Positions 1 through 8,284 of a DNA stretch of 24,710 nucleotides are shown here, piece after piece. Location of the stretch: IMG/VR virus record IMGVR_UViG_3300006192_000038, positions 1 through 24,710 of that record; one strand, written 5' to 3'. The notes beneath the pieces are model-generated. The model had not been told where the DNA came from and ran no database searches. It saw only the letters and a program-made list of their open reading frames with translations. A program made the translations under genes and the position numbers. How positions within the stretch are numbered: position 1 is the first letter of the stretch; the number at the start of each line of letters is the position of its first letter. The DNA comes from a virus.

Positions 1-111
1 CGATTGGGCCGCTGCCCGCAGGAGTGGCTGAGGGCAGTTGTCAGGTCCTGCATCGAGAAAACCGACTACCCGTTCCCGGAGGAGTTGGTGCTGTCAACAC
101 CGTCCCGGTGA
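1..111 (+). CDS. C-terminal fragment of a probable transposase
   Basis: The plus-strand frame is open from the window edge to the TGA at 109-111 and gives 36 residues. It includes PQEWLRAVV, then a YP pair, then EEL near the end. This loosely resembles the C-terminal element of IS66 transposases (P-x-E-W-L ... YP ... EELLP), but the usual LLPWNW-like ending is absent, so the match is weak. The stop codon lies inside the presumed terminal inverted repeat. It overlaps the out-of-frame tail of the broken portal gene on the other strand. A passenger gene of another insertion sequence is the main alternative. Confidence 0.35.
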   Translation, partial: RLGRCPQEWLRAVVRSCIEKTDYPFPEELVLSTPSR

Positions 112-119
112 ACGGTTAC
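1..119 (+). mobile_element. Right end of an insertion sequence, possibly IS66 family (partial)
   Basis: Portal homology on the minus strand stops abruptly after the conserved LFRRKY motif at position 120. The sequence beyond it is unrelated. Read on the minus strand, the foreign segment begins GTAACCGTTCACCGGGACGG, and a GTAA terminus is the known hallmark of IS66-family inverted repeats. An open plus-strand frame runs in from the window edge and stops 8 bp before this terminus, as a transposase C-terminus would. The other end and any target duplication lie outside the window, so the family assignment is tentative. Confidence 0.5.
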
Positions 120-689
120 GTATTTGCGCCGAAACAGGGTGGCGTCCTGGTTGAGCAGGGCCGACTGCAAGCCGCCCAGGTAATCGGGCATGCCATAGAC
201 TTGCTGCTCGGGGTCGTACTGAGCCAGCCAGATCACATCCTCCGGCCGGTAAATCAGGTTCGGCTTGCCCTGCTGCAGATAGACAAAGCAGCCATCCTCG
301 CGCCGGCGCAGGTAGACGCTCGAGAGCGGGTACAGCCCCACCACCTGGCCAAAGCCATTGCGAATTTTAAGCAGTCCCGCATCCCCGAACTGCAGGTAGT
401 TGTGAGCAAAGGCCGTGACGGTGGTGCGCTGATTGGTGAAGCGCCCTGCCACCATATTGCGCCGCGCCATCAAGATGGCCCCGTGGTGAGCATTGGCCCG
501 CACCACCTTGGCCAGCCCCTTGCGCTCGATGGGAGGCTGGTAATACTCGCCATAGGGGTTGTAGAACACTCCGGTGTAGTCGGTCATCCAGGCGGTGGGA
601 TCGACCGCTTCCGGCATGCTGAACACCACAGAAGAACGGGTGGAAGGGGTGGCCACCTTGGCCGGGGCTGGTTGCTGTCGTTTGGTCAT
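120..689 (-). pseudogene. Q: Phage portal protein (P2 gpQ type), interrupted by the insertion
   Basis: The portal forms the dodecameric ring at the capsid vertex through which DNA is packaged and ejected, and to which the head-tail connector docks. The first 190 residues follow P2 gpQ closely in pattern: FYNPYGEYYQPP near residue 45, the RANAHHGAILMARRN segment, a DYLxFG-like stretch (NYLQFGDAGLL) and YGMPDYLGGLQSALLNQDATLFRRKY. Homology ends there. Translation would continue 17 foreign residues to a TAG at 66-68, whereas gpQ is about 344 residues, so roughly 150 C-terminal residues are missing from this side. The start ATG at 689 overlaps the terminase stop codon (ATGA), as expected for translational coupling. 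Loss of the C-terminal half should abolish head assembly unless the insertion can be precisely excised. Confidence 0.85.
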
Positions 690-2506
690 GCTGCCTTTCT
701 CTCCTGACTGGTCACCCAGCTGGATTTGCGTTTACGGTTTGTATCGAGTGGCTCGTTGGCCACAGCGTGGGCGATGGCAAAAAACACGTCAGCGTGGCCG
801 GTCACGTTGTCGCGGGCGGCCCGAAACGTCATCTGACCGCCGCCGGTGGTGCTGCGCTTGATGGCGAGGAACGCCAGCGGAATATCCCGATCCGAGCTGT
901 CCCACTCGATGCGGTTGGCTTCCACCACGTCGATCATCTTGAGCACCAGCCGCGATTTACTCTCGATGCTGTAGTTGATGGGGTGGCACACCCCTTTGAA
1001 CACGGGTTTCAACAGGTCAAACACCCCGGCGCCGATGCCGGACACATCGACCCCCAGATACGTGACCCGAAACTTCTTGGCGATGCGCTCTATCTCCTGC
1101 GCCTGGTACTGGAAGTTGAGCCCGCGCCAGTAGTGCTTTTCCAGCACCCGGAACCGCTCGCCGGCGACGGTGGGCGGGGCGACCACCACCAGGGTGGCAT
1201 TGTCACGGGTGCGGCTCGGGTCATAGCCCAGCCACACCTCCCGCCGGCCGAACGGGTCGGGCCGCCCGGGCTTGTAGTCCTCCCACCTTGTCGGGTCAAC
1301 CCCTGCCCGCTCCATGTCCTGGAACTTGAACACCGACAGGGCATCGTCGATAAACCGGCACAGATACAGGCGCTCGAACACCTCCTCCGGGTACTCGTCT
1401 TTGAGCTCCTCGATGTCGATGAAGTTGCACCCGAGGCGTATGGCATCCTCGATGGTGATGACATAGCGCCACTGGCGGTCCGGGCAGATGCGGCCACCGT
1501 CGCGCAGGTCATCTTCACCCGGGAAGTCGATGGCCTGCCGACTGGGGCGAGTGCCCTTCCAGCGATCCCCGGTCCAGAACCGATACGCTTCGTGCACCTT
1601 GCTCGATGGCGTGGAGAAGTAGGTTTTGCGCCAGTGGCTCTGGGTGGCCATGGCGCTCGATACATCGGAGAGCCGCTCGAAGTTGGGGATCCAGAAATAC
1701 TCATCGATGTAGACGTTGCCGGAGCGAGACTGGGCGCTGTTGGAGTTGGTGGAGCAAAAGATAAGCTCGGCCCCGTTCGACAAGACGATGGGGTTGCCGG
1801 TCAGGGTGACCCCGAGGAAGGTCTGGGCAATCTTGCAGATGTAGGAGCGAAACACCTCTGCCTGGGCGCGGGTAGCGGACAGGAAGATCTGATTGCCACC
1901 CGTCAAAATGGCATCTTCCAGCGCCTCGCCGGCGAAGTAGTAAGTCATGCCAATCTGGCGGGACTTCAAGATGTTGCGGGTACGCGGCAAGGCCGGATCG
2001 TTCTTGGCCTCCCGGCAGCGCAGCTGGTAGCCAAACAGGGTCCCCAGCCACTCGCTAAAGTCTGCCTCTGTCAGGTGGCCAACCTGGTTCTTGCCCTTCT
2101 TGCCGCCTTTGCCTTTGCTGCTGCCACCATCTTCGCCACCCCGGCCACGGCGCGGCCGCTCGGCAGCCGGTTCCTCGCCACCCTCGCGGCGAGCAGTGAG
2201 CGCCTGCTGGCGTTCGGCCCACTTGAGCGCCTTTTCTTTGAGGCTGACATGGTGGCCGATGAGCCGGTCCAGCTCCTCCTGCTCCCCCGGGGTTTTCTTC
2301 TCGCGATCCAGCAGCACATTGACCCGGCGGGCAATGGCATCCTCCACTGCCTCATCGGTCAGCAGCTCCCGCCAGCCGAGCTTTTCAGCCCAGTAGTAGA
2401 CGATGCGACAGGAGTTTAGCCCCAGTTCGTCCTTGATCTCCTGGGGGGTCCATCGCTTAAGGTAGAGTCCCTTTGCTGCCTTGCGGATCTCTTCGGGATA
2501 CGCCAC
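686..2506 (-). CDS. P: Terminase large subunit, ATPase (P2 gpP type)
   Basis: This is the packaging motor that pumps DNA into the prohead through the portal. I start it at GTG 2506, which has AAGGAGG five to six bases upstream and gives 606 residues (P2 gpP is about 590). An in-frame ATG at 2695 would add a sequence with no recognisable domain. Residues 5-45 look like a helix-turn-helix DNA-recognition domain (LKRWTPQEIKDELGL). Residues 105-140 are a low-complexity G/K/R/E linker. A Walker A-like KSRQIGMT lies at 181-188 and Walker B VYIDE at 265-269. The C-terminal half has an RNase H-like nuclease pattern: LGYDPS (D429), YLGVDVSG (D487) and GHADVFFAIAH (D573). The gene is divergent from the scaffold gene and is followed by the broken portal. 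Confidence 0.93.
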   Translation of the reverse strand: MAYPEEIRKAAKGLYLKRWTPQEIKDELGLNSCRIVYYWAEKLGWRELLTDEAVEDAIARRVNVLLDREKKTPGEQEELDRLIGHHVSLKEKALKWAERQQALTARREGGEEPAAERPRRGRGGEDGGSSKGKGGKKGKNQVGHLTEADFSEWLGTLFGYQLRCREAKNDPALPRTRNILKSRQIGMTYYFAGEALEDAILTGGNQIFLSATRAQAEVFRSYICKIAQTFLGVTLTGNPIVLSNGAELIFCSTNSNSAQSRSGNVYIDEYFWIPNFERLSDVSSAMATQSHWRKTYFSTPSSKVHEAYRFWTGDRWKGTRPSRQAIDFPGEDDLRDGGRICPDRQWRYVITIEDAIRLGCNFIDIEELKDEYPEEVFERLYLCRFIDDALSVFKFQDMERAGVDPTRWEDYKPGRPDPFGRREVWLGYDPSRTRDNATLVVVAPPTVAGERFRVLEKHYWRGLNFQYQAQEIERIAKKFRVTYLGVDVSGIGAGVFDLLKPVFKGVCHPINYSIESKSRLVLKMIDVVEANRIEWDSSDRDIPLAFLAIKRSTTGGGQMTFRAARDNVTGHADVFFAIAHAVANEPLDTNRKRKSSWVTSQERKAA

Positions 2507-2682
2507 GGCGCCTCCTTCGATATGAATGATGGCGCCATCATAGCCAGCCCCCTCCCCTCGCTTATCCCACTGATGTTCTGAGCAATTCGGATATCCCGCT
2601 GGATCCGAATCTCCCCGAACACAACAGGATGAAACCCCCTTGGCGACCCGATAGCCTGAGCCCGCATCTATTGGGAGCAGGC
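2507..2682. promoter_or_regulatory. Divergent control region between the terminase/portal and scaffold/capsid operons
   Basis: These 176 bp separate two head operons transcribed away from each other. In P2 the equivalent gap holds the divergent late promoters PP and PO, each activated by Ogr/Delta at TGT-N12-ACA. I found no such box here. Instead there is a perfect 16-bp palindrome, ATGATGGCGCCATCAT (2526-2541), in the terminase leader, and an inverted repeat with arms ATTCGGAT (2585-2592) and ATCCGAAT (2603-2610). No convincing sigma70 -35/-10 pair stands out, which fits activator-dependent late promoters. Confidence 0.6.
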
Positions 2683-3555
2683 ATGAGCGCAACAACCTTG
2701 AGAACAGATTGGGTCTGTATCGCCACCGAAGGCAAAGCGGTGGATGGGCGGGATATTACCCGCGACTGGCTCACCGATATGGCCGAGACCTACGACCCCG
2801 ATTTCTACACGGCTTTGCTGTGGCCAGAGCACGATCGCTGGTCAAACTTCGGGGTGGTGCAGGCGCTCAAAACGGTGGAAGTCGATGGCAAGCTCAAGCT
2901 GTTTGCCATCCTCTGCCCGAATCGCGATCTCATCTACTACAACCAGAACGGCCAGTATCAGTTCTGCTCCATCGAACCCTTCGAGAACTTCGCCGACACC
3001 GGGCGCACCTACCTGCTGGGCCTCGGCGTCACCGACGAGCCGGCAAGCCTCGGTACCACGCGCCTCAAATTCAGCACCAAGCACAAAGGCCACACCATCG
3101 GCGCCAGCGAACAGCTGGATCTCTCCACCTTCAAGCTACCCAGGCACGAGAAGGCCGATGGCCTGATCACCAAGTTTTTCAGCTTCCTGGCCAGTCATGG
3201 CGAGCAAATGCCCACGACTCCCCCCAGCCAACCCGAGGATGAGGAAATGACCAAAGAACAGTTCGACCTGCTGCTGGGGGCCGTCAACGGCCTTGGCACC
3301 AAGATCGAAGGCTTCAGCACCAAGCTGGAGACCAAACCCACCACTGAACAGCCCACGGCACCGGCTGCAGAGCCCGCCAAGGTGGACGCACAGCCAGGCA
3401 TCACTGCCGAGCGCTTCACCAAGCTGGAGCAGACCCTGACCGGTCTGACCGACAAGGTCGGCGAGCTGCAAGGCCAGATCGAGAAGTTCTCCGTTGAAGT
3501 GCCGGGCCAGCGCCCGGGCGCGCTCGGCGGTGACGATACCCCCACCGTATATTAA
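2683..3555 (+). CDS. O: Capsid scaffolding protein/prohead protease (P2 gpO type)
   Basis: It scaffolds procapsid assembly and, through an N-terminal serine protease, processes capsid proteins and itself. The ATG at 2683 has GGGAG five bases upstream and gives 290 residues (gpO is 284). The order of catalytic residues matches the family: Asp21 (KAVDGR), His50 (WPEHDRW) and Ser96 (QFCSIEP), followed by the conserved FADTGRTYLLGLGVTDEPASLGT. The C-terminal third (about 170-290) is rich in T, E, K, P and A, with helical coiled-coil-like stretches (TKLEQTLTGLTDKVGELQGQ) expected of a scaffold. It is the first gene of the rightward late operon; the capsid gene follows after 9 bp. Confidence 0.94.
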   Translation: MSATTLRTDWVCIATEGKAVDGRDITRDWLTDMAETYDPDFYTALLWPEHDRWSNFGVVQALKTVEVDGKLKLFAILCPNRDLIYYNQNGQYQFCSIEPFENFADTGRTYLLGLGVTDEPASLGTTRLKFSTKHKGHTIGASEQLDLSTFKLPRHEKADGLITKFFSFLASHGEQMPTTPPSQPEDEEMTKEQFDLLLGAVNGLGTKIEGFSTKLETKPTTEQPTAPAAEPAKVDAQPGITAERFTKLEQTLTGLTDKVGELQGQIEKFSVEVPGQRPGALGGDDTPTVY

Positions 3556-3564
3556 GGACGGCCC

Positions 3565-4632
3565 ATGAGTCAGACCCTCACCGTCCAGGCCATGCAGCGC
3601 CTGGACCAATACAGCAACGCCCTGGCCAAGTCCTACGGCATCCCCGTTAACGCCCTGGCCAAACAGTTCAGCGTCACCGGTCCGGTGGAAACCGGCCTGC
3701 GCGCCGCCCTGCTCGCCTCGGTCGAGTTCCTCGGCCTCGTTACCTGCCTGGACGTGGACCAGATCAAGGGTCAGGTGGTGCAGGTTGGCATCGGCAAGCT
3801 GTTCACCGGCCGCAAGAAGAACGGCCGCTTCAACGGCAAGATCGGCGTCGATGGCAACACCTACGAGCTGACCGAGACCGATTCGTGCGCCTCCCTCGAC
3901 TGGGCGACCCTGTGCGTCTGGGCCAACGCCGGCAGCGAGGGCGAGTTCCTGCGCCTGGTGGGCGACTTCATCAACAAGGCGTTTGCCCTGGACATGCTGC
4001 GGGTCGGCTGGAACGGCATAGCTGCGGCCGACGATACCGATCCCGCCAAGCACCCGCTCGGTGAGGACGTCAACAAGGGCTGGCACCAAATCGCCCGCGA
4101 GTGGAACGACGGCAGCCAGATCATCAAGGCCAAAGCCGGCGAGAAGATCCGCTTCGACCCGGACGGCCATGGCGATTACAAGACTCTGGACGAGATGGCC
4201 TCGGACCTTATCAACACCACCATCGACCCGCTGTTTCGCCAGGACCCGCGTTTGGTGGTGCTGGTCGGTACCGACCTGATTGCCGCCGCCCAGGCCAAGC
4301 TCTACAGCGAAGCCACCAAGCCGAGCGAGCAGATCGCCGCCCAGAAGCTGGCCGAGTCCATCGCCGGGCGCCGCGCCTACATCCCGCCCTTCTTCCCGGG
4401 CAAGCGGATGGTAGTCACCACCCTGGACAACCTGCACATCTACACCCAGCGCGGCACCCGCAAGCGCAAGGCCGACGATAACCAGGACAAGAAGTGCTTC
4501 GATAACCAGTACTGGCGCATGGAAGGCTATGCCCTGGGCGAACACCTGGCCTATGGCGGCTTTGAAGAGGCTGACATCGAGATTGGTGCCGCCAAGCCGA
4601 CCGAGGCGTCCACTGCCGAGCCGCAGGACTAA
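3565..4632 (+). CDS. N: Major capsid protein (P2 gpN type)
   Basis: This HK97-fold shell protein is 355 residues long (P2 gpN is 357). It shows the family pattern: an N-terminal region ending around YGIPVNALAKQFSV, DFINKAFALDMLRVGWNG near 130-150, EDVNKGWHQ, the GDYKTLDEMASDLINTTIDP stretch, DPRLVVLVGTDLIA, and FFPGKRMVVTTLDNLHIYTQ. In P2 the capsid precursor is cleaved by gpO near the N-terminus. AAGGACGG precedes the ATG. The flanking gpO and gpM genes fit the standard P2 head cluster. Confidence 0.95.
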   Translation: MSQTLTVQAMQRLDQYSNALAKSYGIPVNALAKQFSVTGPVETGLRAALLASVEFLGLVTCLDVDQIKGQVVQVGIGKLFTGRKKNGRFNGKIGVDGNTYELTETDSCASLDWATLCVWANAGSEGEFLRLVGDFINKAFALDMLRVGWNGIAAADDTDPAKHPLGEDVNKGWHQIAREWNDGSQIIKAKAGEKIRFDPDGHGDYKTLDEMASDLINTTIDPLFRQDPRLVVLVGTDLIAAAQAKLYSEATKPSEQIAAQKLAESIAGRRAYIPPFFPGKRMVVTTLDNLHIYTQRGTRKRKADDNQDKKCFDNQYWRMEGYALGEHLAYGGFEEADIEIGAAKPTEASTAEPQD

Positions 4633-4635
4633 GCC

Positions 4636-5361
4636 ATGAGCTCACCCGGTCAACGTCACAAGCAGCGCCTGATCGCCAGGCAAGGGGCCGAGCAGGCCGC
4701 CTGCTCTGGCATGGCCACCGGCGCGGTGGCTGACAGCCTGCACCTGCAGCTGATTGCCCTGGATCAGGACATGGTCCGGCTGCGCAAGCTGGCACGCATT
4801 GGGGATCGGGTGAACATGAAACGCGATGAGCTGATGCCCAAATACCGCCCCTATGTGGAGCGCTATCTGGCAGCGGTCGCTGAGTCCGGCCAGCCCTACC
4901 AGAACGAGCTGTTTCAGCGCCTCATCATCTGGGCCTTTGACGTCGGGGATTTTGATGCCGGCATTGCCTGGGCAGAGCTCGCCATTGCCCAGGGGCAGCG
5001 CACCCCGAACAACATCAAGCGCGACTGGGCCCACTTTGTGGCCGACACCGTGCTGGAGTGGGCCGAGAAACAGGCGGCCGAGGGCCACTCCGTCGAGCCC
5101 TGGTTCTCCCGGGTGTTTGACAAGGTGCGCACCGACTGGCGCCTCAACGAGCGGTTGACCGCCAAGTGGTTCAAGGCCGCCGGTTGCCTGCTGCTGCGCG
5201 ACCACGACGGCCAGCCACGCCCCAGCGCCGTGGGCGACAGCGCCACCCTGGAGCAAGCCGATCACTGGCTGGCCCAGGCCGACCAGCTGCACGGCAAGGT
5301 GGGCGTCGGCACCTTGCGCCAAAAGATTGCCATGCGCCTGCGGGCGCTCAATCCGGAATAA
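4636..5361 (+). CDS. M: Terminase endonuclease/small subunit (P2 gpM type)
   Basis: P2 gpM is the terminase subunit that acts with gpP at cos to cut concatemers. This protein is 241 residues (gpM is 247). It begins with the typical SSPGQRHKQRL motif and contains LIIWAFDVGDFDAGIAWAELAI (about 95-115), equivalent to the gpM MLWRLDTGDIAGALEIARYAL segment. The C-terminal helical section has LLLRDHDGQPRPS. Start lies 3 bp after the capsid stop. The assignment rests on the motif pattern and on position between N and L. Confidence 0.92.
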   Translation: MSSPGQRHKQRLIARQGAEQAACSGMATGAVADSLHLQLIALDQDMVRLRKLARIGDRVNMKRDELMPKYRPYVERYLAAVAESGQPYQNELFQRLIIWAFDVGDFDAGIAWAELAIAQGQRTPNNIKRDWAHFVADTVLEWAEKQAAEGHSVEPWFSRVFDKVRTDWRLNERLTAKWFKAAGCLLLRDHDGQPRPSAVGDSATLEQADHWLAQADQLHGKVGVGTLRQKIAMRLRALNPE

Positions 5362-5489
5362 CCAGCCGGTGTAACCGACTCTCCGCGCCACCGCACCCCG
5401 GCGCGAAGGCCATGGGCAGCTTATGGCTAACCCAGCGGCCATTGCGTGGCTTCAGGGGTGCTCCATTTAACCAACCAGCGAGGCCCGCC

Positions 5490-5951
5490 ATGTTTGCAGG
5501 CAAGGACATCGACTACAGCGCCGCCACTATCCGCAATGACGGCTTCTGGCCGGATGTGGCCGTGAGCGATTTTGAACGTCGCCGCGCCCTGCCTGCCGAT
5601 CTGGATGCCCAGACCACCGGCGCCGCCCTGCTCGCCGCCGTCGCTGAAATCAACCTACAGCTGGTGAGCCACCAGGTCGAGCTGCAGGCCAAGGGCTACG
5701 CCACCGCCGCCGAGGTCCCCGGGCCCAGCCTGGAGGGCGGCAGCAATGCCCTGACCGAGCAGTACCTGGCCGCGGTGTTTGCCCGCGCCAAGGCGGCCCT
5801 GCTACCCGAGTTCGCCAGCGTCACCGAGCGGGCCACCGCCAACAACCAGCTGGCGCGTTCGCCAGACCAGCGCGCCCAGCTGCTGGCCGAGAGTCAGCAG
5901 CGGGTGCGCAGCATCAAGGGCAAGCACAGGGCGGGGGTCTCGCTGATATGA
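5490..5951 (+). CDS. L: Head completion/stabilisation protein (P2 gpL type)
   Basis: GpL-type proteins bind the portal after packaging and stabilise the filled head before tail joining. I place the start at ATG 5490, preceded by GAGG, for 153 residues (P2 gpL is 169). The open frame extends upstream to 5166, but that stretch overlaps gpM and has no gpL features. Recognisable points are IRNDGFWPDVAVSDFERRRALP at the N-terminus, a central helix with LLAAVAEINLQLVSHQ, and a C-terminus with LLAESQQRVRSIKGKHR. A 128-bp gap without a clear gene separates it from gpM. Its stop overlaps the next start (ATGA). Confidence 0.88.
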   Translation: MFAGKDIDYSAATIRNDGFWPDVAVSDFERRRALPADLDAQTTGAALLAAVAEINLQLVSHQVELQAKGYATAAEVPGPSLEGGSNALTEQYLAAVFARAKAALLPEFASVTERATANNQLARSPDQRAQLLAESQQRVRSIKGKHRAGVSLI

Positions 5952-6469
5952 GCGACATCAACGAACAGCAGGCCCAGGGCTACTTCCTGCAGGCGCTCCA
6001 CGCCGAGCTGCTGCGGGTGCTGCCGGCCAAGTGCCACAAGACGCTGGATAGCTGGATGGAGAACGGCACCATCCGGCTGGCGCCCAAAAACATGGGCCCC
6101 ACCGGGGTGGACGTGGCCTGGCTCACCTATCAGGCGGTGTTCACCATCGAGCAGTTGCCGTTTCGCGAGCTGGATCCAGCCATTGTGCTCGCGTCAGTGG
6201 CGGCCTGGGTGCAAGAGCATGACGAGTTCCGCGAGCAGTTCGAGTTGCCCGATCCCGAGTACGCCGTCACCCCGAACGATGAGAAGACCGCCGACCTTGA
6301 GATCCAGCTCGCCTTTACCGAGCCGCTGCGCCTGGTGGAACACGCGCTGGGCCCCATCAACTGGCTCGGCAAGCGCTGGAACGTGGCCCCCTATGACATC
6401 TGGGTGGCCGAGCAGATTGACCTGAACGTGGGCAACACCGGCCATCACCAGATAGGTGGCCAGCCATGA
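5948..6469 (+). CDS. R: Tail completion protein (P2 gpR family)
   Basis: GpR caps or completes the tail so that it can join the head. The 173-residue product contains VDVAWLTYQAVFTIEQLPFRELDPAIVLASVAAWVQEHD (about 55-95), the characteristic core of the P2_Phage_GpR family, followed by LEIQLAFTEPLRLVE and a C-terminal domain longer than P2 gpR by about 20 residues. It overlaps gpL by 4 bp and the next gene by 4 bp, so translation is probably coupled. Confidence 0.85.
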   Translation: MSDINEQQAQGYFLQALHAELLRVLPAKCHKTLDSWMENGTIRLAPKNMGPTGVDVAWLTYQAVFTIEQLPFRELDPAIVLASVAAWVQEHDEFREQFELPDPEYAVTPNDEKTADLEIQLAFTEPLRLVEHALGPINWLGKRWNVAPYDIWVAEQIDLNVGNTGHHQIGGQP

Positions 6470-7152
6470 TCAGCATCACCCTGGACAGTCGCCGCACCCA
6501 GGAACAGCTCAAGCTGCTGGCCCTGTCACCCAAGCAGCGCAAACGCCTGGTGTGGCGGGCAGCCGCCGAGCTCAAGAAGCTGGCCGCCCGCAACGTGCGG
6601 GGCCAGCAAGACCCCAACGGCAGTGCCTGGGCCCCGCGCAAACGGGGCAAGCGCAAGATGCTGCGCGGCCTGCCCAAGCTGCTGGAGATCCACGCCCCCC
6701 GCCAGGACGTGGCCGAGCTGGGTTTCAAGAAAGGCACCATGAGCGCCCACGCCGGGGTCATAGCGGGCACCCACCAGAAGGGTCACACCTTCCTGGTCAC
6801 CGCCGCCAGCCGGCGTCGCATTGCGCCCAGTGAAGGCGGCAAGCACAAACCGGCCAGCAAGGCCCAAGCCCGCAAGCTGCGGGAATTGGGGTTCAAGCGC
6901 CCGGGCAAGCGCAAGCGCGCCTACCGCTCGGCTTCCTTGGGCTGGATCACCGGCAACCTCAACGCGGCCCAGGCCGGCCTGCTTATCAAGAAGCTCAAGG
7001 ATGAACCAGTGAAAAACCACTGGGAGATAAAGCTCCCTGCCCGCCCGTTCCTGGGTGCCAACACCCGGCAACGGGAGCAAGCCTTTGCCCGCGCCCTGCA
7101 AAGCATCGACTACGGCTGGGACGTCAACAAACAAGACCTGAAGGGGAACTAA
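6466..7152 (+). CDS. S: Virion morphogenesis/tail completion protein (P2 gpS family)
   Basis: GpS-like proteins act late in tail assembly, near the head-proximal end. The 228-residue protein is strongly basic: Arg/Lys clusters at 37-65 (LKKLAARNVRG, PRKRGKRKM) and 110-155 (ASRRRIAPSEGGKHKP, RPGKRKRAYR). It ends with the family pattern LPARPFLGANTRQREQAFARAL. P2 gpS is about 150 residues; HP1/K139-type homologues are longer, consistent with this size. Start overlaps the gpR stop. The sheath gene follows 4 bp downstream. Confidence 0.82.
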   Translation: MISITLDSRRTQEQLKLLALSPKQRKRLVWRAAAELKKLAARNVRGQQDPNGSAWAPRKRGKRKMLRGLPKLLEIHAPRQDVAELGFKKGTMSAHAGVIAGTHQKGHTFLVTAASRRRIAPSEGGKHKPASKAQARKLRELGFKRPGKRKRAYRSASLGWITGNLNAAQAGLLIKKLKDEPVKNHWEIKLPARPFLGANTRQREQAFARALQSIDYGWDVNKQDLKGN

Positions 7153-7156
7153 CGCC

Positions 7157-8281
7157 ATGTGGCCTTATGTACAGATCAACAACTTGAACCAGATGCAGGG
7201 GCCGGTGACCGAAGTCGAGCGCCACCTGCTGTTTATCGGCAGCGCCGCCAGCAACACCGGCAAGCTGCTCTCCCTCAATACCCAGTCCGATTTTGACCAG
7301 CTGCTGGGCGCCGCTGACAGCGAGCTCAAGGCCAACCTGCTGGCGGCCCGCGATAACGCCGGCCAGAACTGGACTTCGGCCGCTTACGTGCTGCCCACCG
7401 ACCAATCCTGGCTGGATGCGGTACGAGAGGCTCAGCAAACCCAATCCTTTGAAGGTGTCGTGGTACTGGGGCAAGCATGGGACGCCGCCAGCATCAACGC
7501 CGCCCACGCCCTCAACCAGGAGCTGATCGCCAAGTGGGGACGCTGGCAGTTCATGCTGCTGGCGGTGCCGGGTATCAATGCCACCGGCGAAGGCGCCCAA
7601 GACTGGCCCGAGTACGAGGCCACCCTGGCCGCCCTGCAGGAGGGCATCAAGGCCGATTCGATTGGCCTGGTGCCGATGCTCTGGCCAAACCTCATCGGGG
7701 TCTATGCCGGGCGCTTGTGCAACCGGGCGGTGAGCATCGCCGACAGCCCGTGCCGGGTGAAGACCGGCGCCCTGGTCGGCCTTGGCAACAAGCCGGTGGA
7801 CAAGGACGGGATCCCGCTGCCGCTGGCCACCCTGCAGACCCTGGAAGCCAACCGCTACTCGGTGCCGATGTGGTACCCGGACTATGACGGCCTCTACTGG
7901 GCAGACGGGCGCCAGCTCGATGCCGAGGGCGGTGACTACCAGGTGATCGAGAACCTGCGCATTGCTTACAAGGTGGCGCGCCGGACCCGTATCCGCGCCA
8001 TCGCCCGCATCGGTGACCGCTCGTTCAACTCCACCCCGGGCAGCACCGCCGCCGCCATCACCTACTTTGGCAAGGACCTGCGCGAGATGGCCAAGGCCAC
8101 CACCATCAACGGCCAGCCGTTCCCGGGCGACATCGCCTCCCCCAAAGAGGGAGACATCAGCATCCAGTGGACCGCCAAGAACCTGGTCTCTGTCTATGTG
8201 GTGGTGCGCACCGTGGACTGCCCCAAGGGGATCACCGTCAACATCATGCTCGATTTGAGCCTCAATAACGGGGAGGGCTAA
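7157..8281 (+). CDS. Contractile tail sheath protein (DUF2586 family)
   Basis: This is the contractile outer tube of the myovirus tail. Its 374 residues match the DUF2586 type of sheath found in HP1/K139-like phages rather than P2 gpFI. The N-terminal half holds a sheath-initiator-like region (HLLFIGSAASNTGKLL). The C-terminal part has the conserved sheath core: YQVIENLRIAYKVARRTRIRAIARIGDRSFNSTP (about 255-300), then a strand-rich tail VSVYVVVRTVDCPKGITVNIMLDLS. The tube gene lies directly downstream, the universal sheath-tube order. Confidence 0.88.
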   Translation: MWPYVQINNLNQMQGPVTEVERHLLFIGSAASNTGKLLSLNTQSDFDQLLGAADSELKANLLAARDNAGQNWTSAAYVLPTDQSWLDAVREAQQTQSFEGVVVLGQAWDAASINAAHALNQELIAKWGRWQFMLLAVPGINATGEGAQDWPEYEATLAALQEGIKADSIGLVPMLWPNLIGVYAGRLCNRAVSIADSPCRVKTGALVGLGNKPVDKDGIPLPLATLQTLEANRYSVPMWYPDYDGLYWADGRQLDAEGGDYQVIENLRIAYKVARRTRIRAIARIGDRSFNSTPGSTAAAITYFGKDLREMAKATTINGQPFPGDIASPKEGDISIQWTAKNLVSVYVVVRTVDCPKGITVNIMLDLSLNNGEG

Positions 8282-8284
8282 GCA

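Noticed and set aside
767-2419. 550-codon open frame on the plus strand
   Set aside because: It is antisense to the terminase gene, whose motifs and length fit gpP. The long frame is a by-product of high GC third positions.
686-2695. Longer terminase start at ATG 2695
   Set aside because: It would cross the divergent control region and the scaffold start, and adds residues with no homology; GTG 2506 has a strong ribosome-binding site.
3136-4545. 469-codon open frame on the minus strand
   Set aside because: It is antisense to scaffold and capsid genes and is Val/Gly/Leu-rich with no domain pattern.
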